From the NCBI GenBank assembly GCA_003558435.1, contig PWLR01000269.1, positions 1 through 60,663 on the forward strand: a stretch of 60,663 bases of DNA. The letters are read 5' to 3'. The notes under the pieces were generated by a model. That model saw only the letters and a list, made by a program, of their open reading frames with translations, searched no databases and was not told where the DNA came from. Below are positions 42,142 to 51,752 of this stretch, piece by piece. Numbering within the stretch: position 1 is the first letter of the stretch; each line of letters begins with the position of its first letter. The stretch comes from Nitriliruptoraceae bacterium. Its GTDB lineage: Bacteria > Actinomycetota > Nitriliruptoria > Nitriliruptorales > Nitriliruptoraceae. Made by a program: the position numbers and the translations under genes.

Positions 42142-42998
42142 GGCGCGGGCGCCGGGGCGGCTCGTTCACCGGGGAGCAGGAACCCGAACCGGCGCATCAC
42201 CTCCCGGCCCTCGTCGGAACCGACGTGGTCGATGAACCGGGCGGCCAGCGCGGCGCGTCGCGGGTCGTCGGCGACCACGATCAGGTCCTGCTGCAACGGT
42301 TCGTGGAGGTCTTCGTCGATGAGCGTCCAGCTGCCCTCGCCGGCCTCGTCGGCCGCGAGCGCGAGCGACAGCGCGACGATCGCCACGTCCGCGTTGCCGG
42401 TCGCGGCCAGGCGCTGGGTGTCGGCGACGTTCTCGCCGAACACCAGCTTCGGCTCGACCCTGTCCCACTCCCCCACGGTCTCCAACGCCTGCTTCGCAGC
42501 GGTTCCGTAGGGCGCGTGCTCAGGGTTGGCGATCGCGATGTTGGTCACGCCGTCATCCGCCGCCAACTCCTCGAGTGATCCCCAGCCGCCCGCGCCGACG
42601 GCCGACGACCAGATCGTGATCCGACCGAACGCGTAGGTCGCCTGGGTGTCGGGATCACCCACCCCGGCATCCAGGACCTGCTCGACGAACGACACGTTCG
42701 CCGAGGCGTAGAGATCCATCGGCGCACCCTCGATCAGCTGCTGCGCCAGCTGGCCCGACGACCCGAACACGAACTCGATGTCCTCGCCGGTCGCCTCCTC
42801 GAAGGTCTCACCGAGGACCGTGAACGCCGGTCGGAGATCCGCCGCGCCGGCGATCAGCAGCGGCTCGTCACCCGTGCCACCCAACGCATCGGACCCACAT
42901 CCCGACGCGAGCAGCGCGAGTGCCACGATCGCGGCGCCCGCCCGGACCCTCGCCGCCGAGCGGCTCGCGAGCGATCCGCGTCGCCAGGATCGCTTCAT
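42138..42998 (-). CDS. modA: Molybdate-binding lipoprotein
   Basis: 286 residues. A basic N-terminus and hydrophobic stretch end in the lipobox LALLASGC with C34 as lipid anchor. The mature part matches ModA: LLIAGAADLRPAFTVLGETF, FGSSGQLAQQLIEGAPMDLY and ANPEHAPYGTAAKQAL carry the oxyanion-binding Ser/Asp/Tyr positions. It captures molybdate (perhaps tungstate) outside the membrane. The ATG overlaps the stop of the upstream regulator gene (ATGA). Confidence 0.94.
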   Translation of the reverse strand: MKRSWRRGSLASRSAARVRAGAAIVALALLASGCGSDALGGTGDEPLLIAGAADLRPAFTVLGETFEEATGEDIEFVFGSSGQLAQQLIEGAPMDLYASANVSFVEQVLDAGVGDPDTQATYAFGRITIWSSAVGAGGWGSLEELAADDGVTNIAIANPEHAPYGTAAKQALETVGEWDRVEPKLVFGENVADTQRLAATGNADVAIVALSLALAADEAGEGSWTLIDEDLHEPLQQDLIVVADDPRRAALAARFIDHVGSDEGREVMRRFGFLLPGERAAPAPAP

Positions 42999-44011
42999 GC
43001 GGCGATCCGGGTGCCGCACCCCGACAGGTCGTAGCCGCCGATCGCCTCCAGGCGCCGACGGACGCGACCGCCGGTCAACTCCTCCACGAACCCTCGGACC
43101 CCGGCGAACTCGAGGTGCTCGGTGGCGATCCACAGCTCCGACTCGTGCGTCTCCAGCGGGTGGAAGCCGAGGTCCATCGCCAACGCGGACGGCTCGATGG
43201 TCACCGCCACCAGCCCGTCGGTGGACGCCCGCCATGCGGCGTCCGTGTGCCCGGCCGCGCGAGGCCCGGCGATCGTCGTCGAGGTCGCGGAACCGGTCGC
43301 CCGCACCGCCCGCTCGAACGCGAGCTGGCTGCCCGCGCCGGCCTCGCGCTGCACCACCCGGCGCCGACCCGCGAGGGCGTCCTGCGCCCATCCAACCGGG
43401 AGGTCGCGAACAGCCGCGAGGCCGACCTGCCAACGGGCCACCCGCCATCGCTGCACCGCCACCGGCGGCGCGGGCAGCATCCCCCGTGGACCGTGCACCA
43501 TCACCGCGTGGCTCCGCCCCGCAGCCAGGGCCTCCACCGCAGCCATGCTCGAGGTGGGCACCGACACCACCCGCGGCCCGGCGTCACCCTCCACCAGCCG
43601 GGCCGTCAGCCCGATCGCCGGATCACATCCCGCGACCACCGCCGCCGGTCGCTCCGGGTCGAACAGCTGCAGGGCGCCCCCACGCACCACGGCGTCCGCG
43701 GCAGCCCAGCTCTCGCCGGAGCCCCCGACCGGGACGCACACCAGCTGCTCGCCGACCCGGGCGATGCGTACGAGCGTGCCCTCCGGCGGATCGACGAGCA
43801 CGCCGACGGCGTCGCGGGTCTCCGTTGCGAGCAGCGCCTCGACCGTGGTACCGAGCATCCGGGCGATCGCCGCGGCCGAATCGACCCGGGGCAGGTGCCG
43901 CCCCGCTTCTACGGCACCCACCAGTTGGCGGCTCACCCCCGCCAACTCGGCGAGTCGTCCCTGCGTCAGCCCACGCTCCTGACGGAGCTCACGGACCCGA
44001 TCTCCCAACAT
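42995..44011 (-). CDS. XRE-type helix-turn-helix regulator with ModA-like sensor domain
   Basis: 338 residues from ATG 44011 (GAGG 7 nt upstream; GTG 44041 and 44029 are alternatives). Residues about 5-60 are an XRE helix-turn-helix: VRELRQERGLTQGRLAELAG and SRQLVGAVEAGRHLP. The rest resembles a periplasmic-binding-protein fold: VVAGCDPAIGLTARLV, VHGPRGMLP and REAGAGSQLAFERAV. It is the first gene of the regulator-modA-modB-modC operon. A cytoplasmic molybdate/tungstate sensor replacing ModE is the likely role, inferred from context. Confidence 0.85.
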   Translation of the reverse strand: MLGDRVRELRQERGLTQGRLAELAGVSRQLVGAVEAGRHLPRVDSAAAIARMLGTTVEALLATETRDAVGVLVDPPEGTLVRIARVGEQLVCVPVGGSGESWAAADAVVRGGALQLFDPERPAAVVAGCDPAIGLTARLVEGDAGPRVVSVPTSSMAAVEALAAGRSHAVMVHGPRGMLPAPPVAVQRWRVARWQVGLAAVRDLPVGWAQDALAGRRRVVQREAGAGSQLAFERAVRATGSATSTTIAGPRAAGHTDAAWRASTDGLVAVTIEPSALAMDLGFHPLETHESELWIATEHLEFAGVRGFVEELTGGRVRRRLEAIGGYDLSGCGTRIAA

Positions 44012-44140
44012 CCGTCGCCTCTTCGTCACCGGGCTCGACACCGGAACGTAACGACAGGAACCTAGCAGAGGTGACAGGACACGGGCATCGAGCCGCCGGC
44101 CACGACCGGTCCGGGATCTGCGCCCTGAGCGCGGTCGGGC

Positions 44141-45247
44141 TCACCCGGTCCCACCGCTGCCCGACGGCGCATCCGGGCGTCGCGATCCGGATCGCGTGAC
44201 GCGGCGATAGCCCTCCCCCAGGTCGGTCCCGATGCGTTCCCACCGGGACGCGATCCGTGGCGGGTCGTCGAGGGTGATCTCGGCGTGCCATCGGTAGGTC
44301 GTCGGCCAGCGACGGAAGACGGGGATCACCCGTGTCACGATCCGCATCAACAGCGGGAGTCCCGGGGCGGGTCGCCAGCCGCGGGTCACCTCCAACGAGA
44401 GATCGACGCGGCCTGCGTGGCGGACGGCATGCCAGGTCCCACCGGTCACGTGCGCCTGGTCGATGACGACCCGCCACCGGCCGGTCACCTCCTCGTCGGC
44501 GGGCAACTCGTGCAGTTCGGGGAACGCCGGCACCAGCTGCAACCTCGCGTCTGTCCCGCCCTTCGCGGCGGTGACGCCACGGATCCTGCGCTGGGGGTCG
44601 ATCTGCACGCTTCCTGACACCGCCGGATCGACCGCGCGCAACGGTCCCGAGGTTGCCGGACACACCGTCGCCACGCTCAGTGGGGCAGCGGCCTTGATCA
44701 GGTGGCGGCGGTGGAGGAACGCGCCCGGAAGCCTGCCGATCGCGACCTGCCGGCCGTCGATCCGCACCAGGGGGTCGGGACCGCCCCGACGCAGCAGATC
44801 GAAGCCGTGCATGAACACCAGCAACAGGGAGGACGGGGCTTCGACGGACGCACCGATGGGTGCGAGCAGGTCGGCGGTTCGGCGGCGACCGGCGGCGCGG
44901 TCATCGACACGGATCTCGATGGTCCTTCCATCGGCGTCCACGAAGCCGACCTCGGCATCGACCCCGCCGGCGTCCACCTCGAGCCGCGCCACATCGAACG
45001 TGGTCGGCACCCAGCGGCCGATACCGCCACCGATGTCGTAGCCGGTCCGGTCGAGCTCCAGATCGGGTTGGACGTAGTAGTCCACCCGCTGATCGTCGCG
45101 ACGTTGCAGGAACGCCAGCATCCCCGTGCCGTGCACGGCATCGTCGAACCATTGGAGTTCGAAGCCGGAGTAGACCGGATGATCCACGAACTCGCCGTTG
45201 AGCATCCGTGCGATCCGCTCGACCGTGAGATCGAACGGGCACCACAC
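44141..45247 (-). CDS. Uncharacterised protein of about 368 residues
   Basis: GTG 45247 is chosen because GGGAGGAG lies about 8 nt upstream; an earlier ATG at 45343 adds a Pro/Ser-rich tail. No signal peptide or strong helix is seen. Recurrent beta-rich motifs include GEFVDHPVYSGFELQWFDD, QRRDDQRVDYYVQPDLELD and LLLVFMHGFDLLRRGGPDP. The C-terminal half has TTYRWHAEITLDDPPRI. I do not recognise a family. It is not overlapping its neighbours and lies beyond the regulator gene on the same strand, so it may be its own unit. Confidence 0.65.
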   Translation of the reverse strand: MWCPFDLTVERIARMLNGEFVDHPVYSGFELQWFDDAVHGTGMLAFLQRRDDQRVDYYVQPDLELDRTGYDIGGGIGRWVPTTFDVARLEVDAGGVDAEVGFVDADGRTIEIRVDDRAAGRRRTADLLAPIGASVEAPSSLLLVFMHGFDLLRRGGPDPLVRIDGRQVAIGRLPGAFLHRRHLIKAAAPLSVATVCPATSGPLRAVDPAVSGSVQIDPQRRIRGVTAAKGGTDARLQLVPAFPELHELPADEEVTGRWRVVIDQAHVTGGTWHAVRHAGRVDLSLEVTRGWRPAPGLPLLMRIVTRVIPVFRRWPTTYRWHAEITLDDPPRIASRWERIGTDLGEGYRRVTRSGSRRPDAPSGSGGTG

Positions 45248-45688
45248 CGGCCCGCTCCTCCCGCCTCCTCCCGGCGTTCGGCGCGGGCTCGGGGTCCCGG
45301 GGGAAGCCGACGGCGTGGATCGCGGCACGGTTGGTGGACCCATAACGGTTCCCCTCGGCGTTCGGTGGGTGGTGGGTGGTGGGTGGTGGGTGGACTGAGC
45401 CGGTCAGGCGCACGAGACTCCGGGTGAGGAACGGGATCTCGACCGCCCGGGGCGCCGGCGTTCGGGCACGTGGTGTCCCGATCGTGCGCCCGGGGTCACG
45501 CACCGACGAGGGACCAAGGTCACCACCCGACCAGCAGCAGTGCCCCAACCCCGACCGACGACGCCGAGAGGTCCTTGGTCCCTACATCGGGTGCGTCTCG
45601 TCGTTCACGATGGAGCGACCGGAGACGATCGCGACCGTGCCGTTGTCACGCCGTCACCAGCGGTGTCCCTGCAGGGAGGTCGCCGATC
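45248..45688. other. Intergenic region with a G-rich tract
   Basis: 441 bases between divergent genes. No convincing protein frame is seen. The only clear structure is the G-rich repeat at 45364-45393. GGGAGGT at 45674-45680 is the ribosome site of the acetyltransferase. No clear -10/-35 pair can be read. Confidence 0.4.
45364..45393 (+). repeat. G-rich TGGGTGG tandem, G-quadruplex candidate
   Basis: Four GGG runs at 45367, 45374, 45381 and 45388 are spaced by identical 4-nt TGGT loops, satisfying the G3N1-7 quadruplex rule on the plus strand. It sits in the divergent upstream region of the 44141 and 45689 genes. Confidence 0.7.
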
Positions 45689-46444
45689 ATGCGCACACCC
45701 TCGGCGTCGGCTGCCGACGACCGCTCGAACGTCACGCCGGAGGCCCGGCCCGCAGCACCCGACCGGATCCGTCTGCGGGTCTTGGAGCCTGCCGACCTCG
45801 ATGACGCCGCGGCGATGTTGTCGCGCGGGTTCGCCGACGAACCCGGCACGGTGGAGCTGCTCCCCGATCCGGAGATCCGTCTGCGGATCACGGAGTTGGT
45901 GTTCGGTAGGGAACTCCGGGCGTCACTGCCCTACGGGACCGTCCACGGCGTCGATCTCGACGGTCGGCTGGTTGCGGTCGCCATCTGGCATCCGCCCCAT
46001 GGCCGGGCGCGATCGTCGACCGCGACCGCTCGGATGTGCAGAGCTCTCCTCAGCGAGGCGCCCGTGCTGGCTCGGGCGCTCCTCCGCGCCGTAGCCGTCG
46101 TGGGGCGACACGCCCGCGGCAGCATCCGGTTGCTGCGCGCCAGGCGCGAGGCGGTCGAGGTCGCATCCGCCGGTCCGAGCTGGCACCTGGCGTTCCTGGC
46201 GACCGACCCGCAGCACCGTGGTCGTGGATCGGCACGTCGACTCCTCGAACACGGGCTGGCCCGTGCGGATGCGGACGGGCTCGCGGCCTGGTTGGAGACC
46301 ACCGAGCCGGTCAACCCACCCCTCTACCAACGTTTCGGGTTCCGCACCGTGACCCACCTCGATGACGCAGCATGGCTTCCGGGGCTGTGGGTCATGCGCC
46401 GGGAACCGCAGCGCGAGCGGTCGCGCAACGAGCGCGACCAGTAG
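45689..46444 (+). CDS. GNAT-family N-acetyltransferase
   Basis: 251 residues from ATG 45689, with GGGAGGT 8 nt upstream. A GNAT fold begins at IRLRVLEPADLDDAAAMLS. The acetyl-CoA loop is FLATDPQHRGRGSARRLLEH, and AAWLETTEPVNPPLYQRFGF is the C-terminal strand pair typical of the family. The middle has an Arg-rich helical insertion (ALLSEAPVLARALLRAV). The acceptor is unknown. In actinobacteria such long GNAT proteins are often of unknown use. Confidence 0.82.
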   Translation: MRTPSASAADDRSNVTPEARPAAPDRIRLRVLEPADLDDAAAMLSRGFADEPGTVELLPDPEIRLRITELVFGRELRASLPYGTVHGVDLDGRLVAVAIWHPPHGRARSSTATARMCRALLSEAPVLARALLRAVAVVGRHARGSIRLLRARREAVEVASAGPSWHLAFLATDPQHRGRGSARRLLEHGLARADADGLAAWLETTEPVNPPLYQRFGFRTVTHLDDAAWLPGLWVMRREPQRERSRNERDQ

Positions 46445-46544
46445 CGGACCAGACCCGGGATCGACCGGGGAGTGACCCGGTGCATGCGCGCACCGGCCGA
46501 CGACCCAGCCCACGCGTCATGGTCGCGACACGCTGGGATCCGCC

Positions 46545-46903
46545 CGGCTCGCCGGGATCGATCCGGGCCTCGTCGCCATCGCCATGGGCCTGCTCGGAGC
46601 GGTGGCGCTGGTGCCGTTCCCCACCGGCCTCGTGGGCAACACTCCCACGCTCCGCGCCGCGGTCCTCCCGTTCATCACGGCCTTCGTCATCCCGAGCCTG
46701 CCGTACCACTGGCTCGCGGCGCGGGCGCAGCGGGGTGGGCGCGTGGACCGATCGATGCCGCCGGGCCTGTTCCCTGGCTCGCGGGTGGTCTACTCGTCGT
46801 GGTCGCGCTGATGGTGGCCGCCCTGATCGTTGCCCGGTGGTCGCCGCCGGGCGGGCCGAGCGTCGGCGTCGCTCGGGTCCTTGGCCCCTGGGCCGCCACG
46901 TGA
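46545..46903 (+). pseudogene. Frameshifted TMEM175/DUF1211-like membrane protein remnant
   Basis: The frame through 46584 encodes AMGLLGAVALVPFPTGLVGN and PFITAFVIPSLPYHWLAARA, matching the second half of bacterial TMEM175-type K+ channels (...LPFPT.LLG...). Hydrophobic coding then continues in another frame from about 46750: VPWLAGGLLVVVALMVAAL to the TGA at 46903. A single frameshift near 46740-46760 and a missing N-terminal half make it a decayed copy. The upstream part to 46445 shows nothing usable. A sequencing error is the alternative explanation. Confidence 0.5.
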
Positions 46904-46974
46904 TCACGACGGACGATGGACCCCGGAGACCGTGCAGGATCGACGGCGCCGCCCGTGCGGCGCGAACGGTGGTG

Positions 46975-47382
46975 ATGGACATGGCAGGGACCGTGACACC
47001 CGCGACGACCGCGGCTCGCTCACGACGCCAGCTCGTCGGCGTCGGCGCGTCGGCGGTGATCGCGTTGCTGTACGGCGGGCTCTACGTGGGGGTGCTGAGC
47101 ATCCCGGGAGCCTCGGACGGAGAACGCGGCATCCTCGGGGTCGCCGCCGCCGTGTTCGTGGTCCTGACCGCACTGCTGTGGTGGAAGCCGAACCGGCTGG
47201 TCCTGGCCGCAGGAGCGGCCCTGCAGGTGCTCCTCTCCTGGATGTATCTCGCCATCGCCCCCGAGCGCGACCCCGCGTTCGAGATCTGGGGGGTGAGCAT
47301 CCGCGTCGTGTCGCTGGCACTGCTCCTCACGCTGGTCTCGCTGTTGCTCACCGATCACCGGCAACGGTCGTCTTCGGCTTGA
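46975..47382 (+). CDS. Small four-helix membrane protein
   Basis: 135 residues from ATG 46975 (ATG 46981 is possible). Four hydrophobic segments cover VGASAVIALLYGGLYVGVL, LGVAAAVFVVLTALLWW, LVLAAGAALQVLLSWMYLAI and IRVVSLALLLTLVSLLL. The family is not recognised. There is no strong ribosome site. It precedes the MDR oxidoreductase by 29 bp and may share its transcript. Confidence 0.65.
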   Translation: MDMAGTVTPATTAARSRRQLVGVGASAVIALLYGGLYVGVLSIPGASDGERGILGVAAAVFVVLTALLWWKPNRLVLAAGAALQVLLSWMYLAIAPERDPAFEIWGVSIRVVSLALLLTLVSLLLTDHRQRSSSA

Positions 47383-47411
47383 GTGAGCCTTTCACCTTCG
47401 TCAGGGGAACC

Positions 47412-48428
47412 ATGCGGGCGGTCGTTCAAGCCGGGTACGGGGACCCTGCCGAGGTGCTGGCCGTCCGGACGGTGCGGACACCTACCGTCGGGGACGACGA
47501 GGTACGGGTCCGGGTCCGGGCGGCATCGGTGCACCCCGACGTCTGGCATGTGGTCACGGGGCTACCACGGGTGTTGCGCGGGATGGGCTCGGGCGTGCGC
47601 CGACCCACACCACGCATCCCCGGCACCGACATGGCGGGCGAGGTCGAGTCCGTCGGTGCGCGGGTGACACGGTTCGGCCCGGGTGACGCGGTCTTCGGCG
47701 AGACCATCACCGGCATGCAGTGGCGCAACGGCGCGGCCTACGCCGAGTACCTGACCGTCGCGCAGGACGCGCTGGCGAAGAAGCCGGCGAACGTCACGTT
47801 CGAACAGGCCGCCACCGTGCCCACGGCCGGGCTCATCGCCCTGACCAACCTGCCGGATCTCGAGGCTCGGGGAGCGGGACAGCGTGTGCTGGTCAACGGC
47901 GCGGGCGGCGGGGTCGGGGCGATAGCCATCCAGCTCGCGCGATCGTCCGGGGCCCACGTCACCGCCGTGGACCACACCCGAAAGCTCGACCTGCTGCGAA
48001 CGCTCGGCGCAGACCGGGTCGTCGACCACACCACCGACGACATCACCCGCAGCGGACACCAGTTCGATGTCGTGTTCGACGTGGTCGGCAACCACCCCTT
48101 CTCGGCGTATCGGCGCGTACTGGCGACCGACGGCACCTACGTGCTCATCGGCCACGACCACTTCGGAACGCAGGGTCGGCGATGGCTCGGGAGCATCCCG
48201 AGGATGTTCGTGCTCATGGCCAGATCGACCGTCGACCGGCGGTTGCCACGTCCACCGTTCGCTACGCCGGGACGGCGGGAGGCGATGGACCGCTTCCACG
48301 ACCTGCTCGCGGACGCGACCCTGGCTCCGGTCGTCGACCGGACGTTCACCCTCGATCAGGTGCCCGACGCCCTCGCACTCCTCGCCTCCGGACGAGCCCT
48401 CGGCCGGATCGTCATCACCCCCGGATAG
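47412..48428 (+). CDS. MDR-superfamily NAD(P)H-dependent quinone oxidoreductase
   Basis: 338 residues. The GroES-like half has RVRVRAASVHPDVWHVVTG and GTDMAGEVESVGARVTRFG. The Rossmann half has VLVNGAGGGVGAIAIQLARS and ADRVVDHTTDDI. No structural or catalytic zinc cysteines are seen, as in quinone oxidoreductase-like (QOR) members. AGGGGAA precedes the ATG by 3-4 nt. The substrate is not readable. Confidence 0.9.
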   Translation: MRAVVQAGYGDPAEVLAVRTVRTPTVGDDEVRVRVRAASVHPDVWHVVTGLPRVLRGMGSGVRRPTPRIPGTDMAGEVESVGARVTRFGPGDAVFGETITGMQWRNGAAYAEYLTVAQDALAKKPANVTFEQAATVPTAGLIALTNLPDLEARGAGQRVLVNGAGGGVGAIAIQLARSSGAHVTAVDHTRKLDLLRTLGADRVVDHTTDDITRSGHQFDVVFDVVGNHPFSAYRRVLATDGTYVLIGHDHFGTQGRRWLGSIPRMFVLMARSTVDRRLPRPPFATPGRREAMDRFHDLLADATLAPVVDRTFTLDQVPDALALLASGRALGRIVITPG

Positions 48429-48498
48429 GTGCCGGGAGGTCGGTGTCCCGTGCCCGAACGGACTCGACGTGCGCCACCACCCGGTGTGAGATGGGCAC

Positions 48499-50088
48499 AT
48501 GACGACCACCACCGCCGGATCACCCACCGCACCGGCCTGCGTGCTCGGGCCCGGCCCGCCGTCCGCCGCCGAGGTGGTGGCCGTCGCGCGGGACGGGATG
48601 CGCGTGACCCTCGCCCCAGAGGCTCGCGAGGCGATCGCCGCCAGTCGTCGGGTCGTCGAGCGACTCGCCGCCGGGGACCAGCCGAGCTACGGCATCTCCA
48701 CCGGCTTCGGTTCGCTCGCCACCCGCCACATCCCGGTCGGGCAGCGCACCGCGCTGCAGCGTTCCCTGATCCGCTCCCATGCCGGCGGGTCGGGCCCGGA
48801 GGTCGAGTGCGAGGTGGTGCGCGCGATGATGCTGCTGCGCCTGCGCACCCTCGCCAGCGGGCGCACGGGGGTCCGCCTGGAGGTCGCGGAGCTGCTCGCC
48901 GGACTGCTGGATGCGGGCATCACCCCGGTCGTGCGCGAGTACGGCTCGCTCGGCTGCTCGGGCGACCTCGCTCCGCTCGCACACGTCGCGCTGGCACTGG
49001 CCGGTGAGGGTGGGGTCCGTGACGCCGATGGCCGGCTGCGCCCCGCGGCCGATGCCCTGACCGCCGCCGGGCTCGCACCCGTGGTTCTGGCCGAGAAGGA
49101 GGGCCTCGCACTGATCAACGGCACCGACGGCATGCTCGGCATGCTGCTGCTCGCCGACCGCGACCTCACCGCCCGGTTGAGGCTCGCGGACGTCGCGGCG
49201 GCGATGAGTATCGAGGCACTGCTCGGCTCCGACGCGGTGTTCGCGGCCGACCTGCAACAGCTGCGCCCACACGCCGGGCAGGCGGTGTCGGCCGGCAACC
49301 TGCGCCTACTGCTCGACGGTTCGGCCATCATGGCCAGCCACCGGGTCCCCGGCGCGTGCACCCGCGTCCAGGACGCCTACTCGCTGCGGTGCACGCCACA
49401 GGTCCACGGTGCCGCCCGCGACACCCTGACCCATGCCCGCCAGGTCGCGACCACGGAGTTGGCCAGCGCGATCGACAACCCGGTCGTGACCCTCGACGGC
49501 CGGGTCGAGTCCAACGGCAACTTCCACGGCGCACCGCTCGGCTACGTGCTGGATTTCCTCGCCGTGGTCGTCGCGGACGTCGCGTCGATGTCGGAGCGGC
49601 GCACGGACCGGTTCCTCGACGTCGCCCGCAACCAGGGCCTGCCCGCGTTCCTCGCGCACGACCCGGGGGTCGACTCCGGCCTGATGATCGCGCAGTACAC
49701 CCAGGCCGCGATCGTCTCCGAGCTCAAGCGCCTGGCCGTCCCCGCGAGCGTCGACTCGATCCCGTCCTCGGCGATGCAGGAGGACCACGTCTCGATGGGC
49801 TGGTCGGCGGCGCGCAAGCTGCGCCGGGCCGTCGACGGCCTCACCCGGGTGCTCGCCATCGAGGTGATGACCGCCGGCCGGGGGCTCGAGCTGCGCGCGC
49901 CGCTGACCCCCGCCCCCGCCACCGCCGCCGCGCTCGCGGCCCTGCGCGACCGGGTCCCCGGGCCCGGACCCGACCGTCACCTCTCCCCCGAGATCGACGC
50001 CGCCATCGAGGCCGTGTGCTCGGGCGAGATCCTGGATGCGGTGGCCGCCGTCGTCGGACCCCTCGACCGGACCGGAGCGCCGCCATGA
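48499..50088 (+). CDS. hutH: Histidine ammonia-lyase
   Basis: 529 residues. [14 protein letters not shown] is the MIO prosthetic-group site, here Cys-Ser-Gly instead of the commoner Ala-Ser-Gly. The Cys form is also known from Streptomyces HutH, so the enzyme should be active. [23 protein letters not shown] and [17 protein letters not shown] are further catalytic segments. It deaminates histidine to urocanate, the first step of the pathway. Its stop overlaps the hutU ATG. It is the first gene of a five-gene hut operon; no hut regulator is in the window. Confidence 0.96.
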   Translation: MTTTTAGSPTAPACVLGPGPPSAAEVVAVARDGMRVTLAPEAREAIAASRRVVERLAAGDQPSYGISTGFGSLATRHIPVGQRTALQRSLIRSHAGGSGPEVECEVVRAMMLLRLRTLASGRTGVRLEVAELLAGLLDAGITPVVREYGSLGCSGDLAPLAHVALALAGEGGVRDADGRLRPAADALTAAGLAPVVLAEKEGLALINGTDGMLGMLLLADRDLTARLRLADVAAAMSIEALLGSDAVFAADLQQLRPHAGQAVSAGNLRLLLDGSAIMASHRVPGACTRVQDAYSLRCTPQVHGAARDTLTHARQVATTELASAIDNPVVTLDGRVESNGNFHGAPLGYVLDFLAVVVADVASMSERRTDRFLDVARNQGLPAFLAHDPGVDSGLMIAQYTQAAIVSELKRLAVPASVDSIPSSAMQEDHVSMGWSAARKLRRAVDGLTRVLAIEVMTAGRGLELRAPLTPAPATAAALAALRDRVPGPGPDRHLSPEIDAAIEAVCSGEILDAVAAVVGPLDRTGAPP

Positions 50089-51752
50089 GCTCGCCGTCAC
50101 CGCCACGCACCCTGCGCGCCGCCCGGGGCACCTCGCTCAGCGCTCGTGGCTGGTCGCAGGAGGCTGCCCTGCGGATGCTGCACAACAACCTCGACCCCGA
50201 GGTGGCCGAGCATCCCGAGGAGCTGGTGGTCTACGGCGGGACCGGCAAGGCCGCCCGCGACTGGCCGTCGTTCGACGCGCTGGTACGGACCCTGACCGAC
50301 CTGCGCGCCGACGAGACCCTGCTGGTGCAGTCGGGTCGCCCGGTCGGCGTCCTGCGCACCCACGAGTGGGCACCACGGGTGCTGCTCGCCAACAGCAACC
50401 TGGTCCCCGACTGGGCCACCTGGGACGAGTTCCGCCGGTTGGATGCCCTGGGTCTGACGATGTACGGGCAGATGACCGCGGGGTCGTGGATCTACATCGG
50501 CACCCAGGGCATCCTGCAGGGCACCTACGAGACCTTCGCCGCCGTGGCCGAGCAGCGCTTCGGCGGGTCGCTGACCGGCACGCTGACGCTGACGGCGGGG
50601 CTCGGTGGGATGGGCGGCGCGCAGCCGCTCGCGGTGACGATGAACGGCGGTGTCGCGCTGGTGGTCGAGTGCGACCCCTCCCGGATCGAGCGGCGCCTGG
50701 CGACCCGTTACCTCGACGTCACCGCCGACGACCTCGATCACGGGCTCCGGCTGGCCGAGGACGCCAGGCGGCACGGCCGGGCCGTGTCGATCGGGGTGCT
50801 CGGCAACGCCGCCGATGTGGTCCCCGAGGTGTTGCGCCGCGGCGTCGAGGTCGACGTGGTCACCGACCAGACCTCGGCGCACGACCCGCTGGCCTACCTG
50901 CCCGCAGGGGTCGCGTTCGAGGACTGGCACACCCCACGGGACGCCGATCCCCACGACTTCGCCGAACGGGCCCGGGCGTCGATGGCGGTCCACGTCGAGG
51001 CGATGGTCGGGTTCCTGGATGCCGGCGCCGAGGTGTTCGACTACGGCAACTCGCTGCGCAACGAGGCGCGCACCGGCGGCTGCGTCCGCGCGTTCGACTA
51101 TCCCGGGTTCGTGCCGGCCTACGTGCGTCCCCTGTTCTGCGAGGGCAAGGGGCCGTTCCGCTGGGTCGCGCTCTCGGGCGACCCCGCCGACATCGCCGCG
51201 ACCGACGATGCGGTGCTGGCATCGTTCCCCGACAACGAGCCGCTCGCCCGTTGGATCCGTCTCGCCGGTCACAGGGTGGCGTTCCAAGGGCTGCCGAGCC
51301 GGATCTGCTGGCTGGGCTACGGCGAACGCCACGAGGCCGGTCTGCGGTTCAACGACATGGTGGCCTCGGGCGAGCTCACCGCGCCGATCGTCATCGGTCG
51401 CGACCACCTCGACTGCGGGTCGGTGGCCTCGCCCTACCGCGAGACCGAGGCGATGCTGGACGGCTCGGATGCGATCGCGGACTGGCCCCTGCTCAACGCC
51501 ATGGTCAACGTCGCCTCCGGCGCGTCGTGGGTGTCGATCCACCACGGCGGCGGCGTCGGGATGGGCCGCTCGATCCACGCCGGCCAGGTCAGTGTGGCCG
51601 ATGGCACCGCGCTGGCCGCGGCCAAGCTCGAGCGGGTGCTGACCAACGACCCGGCGACCGGCGTGATCCGCCACGTCGACGCCGGCTACGACCGCGCCGT
51701 CGAGGTGGCCGACGACCGCGGCGTCCGGGTGCCGATGCGGGAGGGGCCGTGA
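50085..51752 (+). CDS. hutU: Urocanate hydratase
   Basis: 555 residues, normal for Hut[16 protein letters not shown] near the start, [33 protein letters not shown] (NAD+ loop), DQTSAHDPL and [19 protein letters not shown] are the canonical blocks. It hydrates urocanate to imidazolonepropionate using tightly bound NAD+. The ATG overlaps the hutH stop by 4 nt and its TGA overlaps the GTG of the M20 hydrolase. Confidence 0.97.
   Translation: MSSPSPPRTLRAARGTSLSARGWSQEAALRMLHNNLDPEVAEHPEELVVYGGTGKAARDWPSFDALVRTLTDLRADETLLVQSGRPVGVLRTHEWAPRVLLANSNLVPDWATWDEFRRLDALGLTMYGQMTAGSWIYIGTQGILQGTYETFAAVAEQRFGGSLTGTLTLTAGLGGMGGAQPLAVTMNGGVALVVECDPSRIERRLATRYLDVTADDLDHGLRLAEDARRHGRAVSIGVLGNAADVVPEVLRRGVEVDVVTDQTSAHDPLAYLPAGVAFEDWHTPRDADPHDFAERARASMAVHVEAMVGFLDAGAEVFDYGNSLRNEARTGGCVRAFDYPGFVPAYVRPLFCEGKGPFRWVALSGDPADIAATDDAVLASFPDNEPLARWIRLAGHRVAFQGLPSRICWLGYGERHEAGLRFNDMVASGELTAPIVIGRDHLDCGSVASPYRETEAMLDGSDAIADWPLLNAMVNVASGASWVSIHHGGGVGMGRSIHAGQVSVADGTALAAAKLERVLTNDPATGVIRHVDAGYDRAVEVADDRGVRVPMREGP

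Noticed and set aside
48949-48990. HutH MIO motif reads Cys-Ser-Gly, at first a possible inactivating change
   Set aside because: The same Cys variant occurs in Streptomyces HutH enzymes, so it is normal for actinobacteria.
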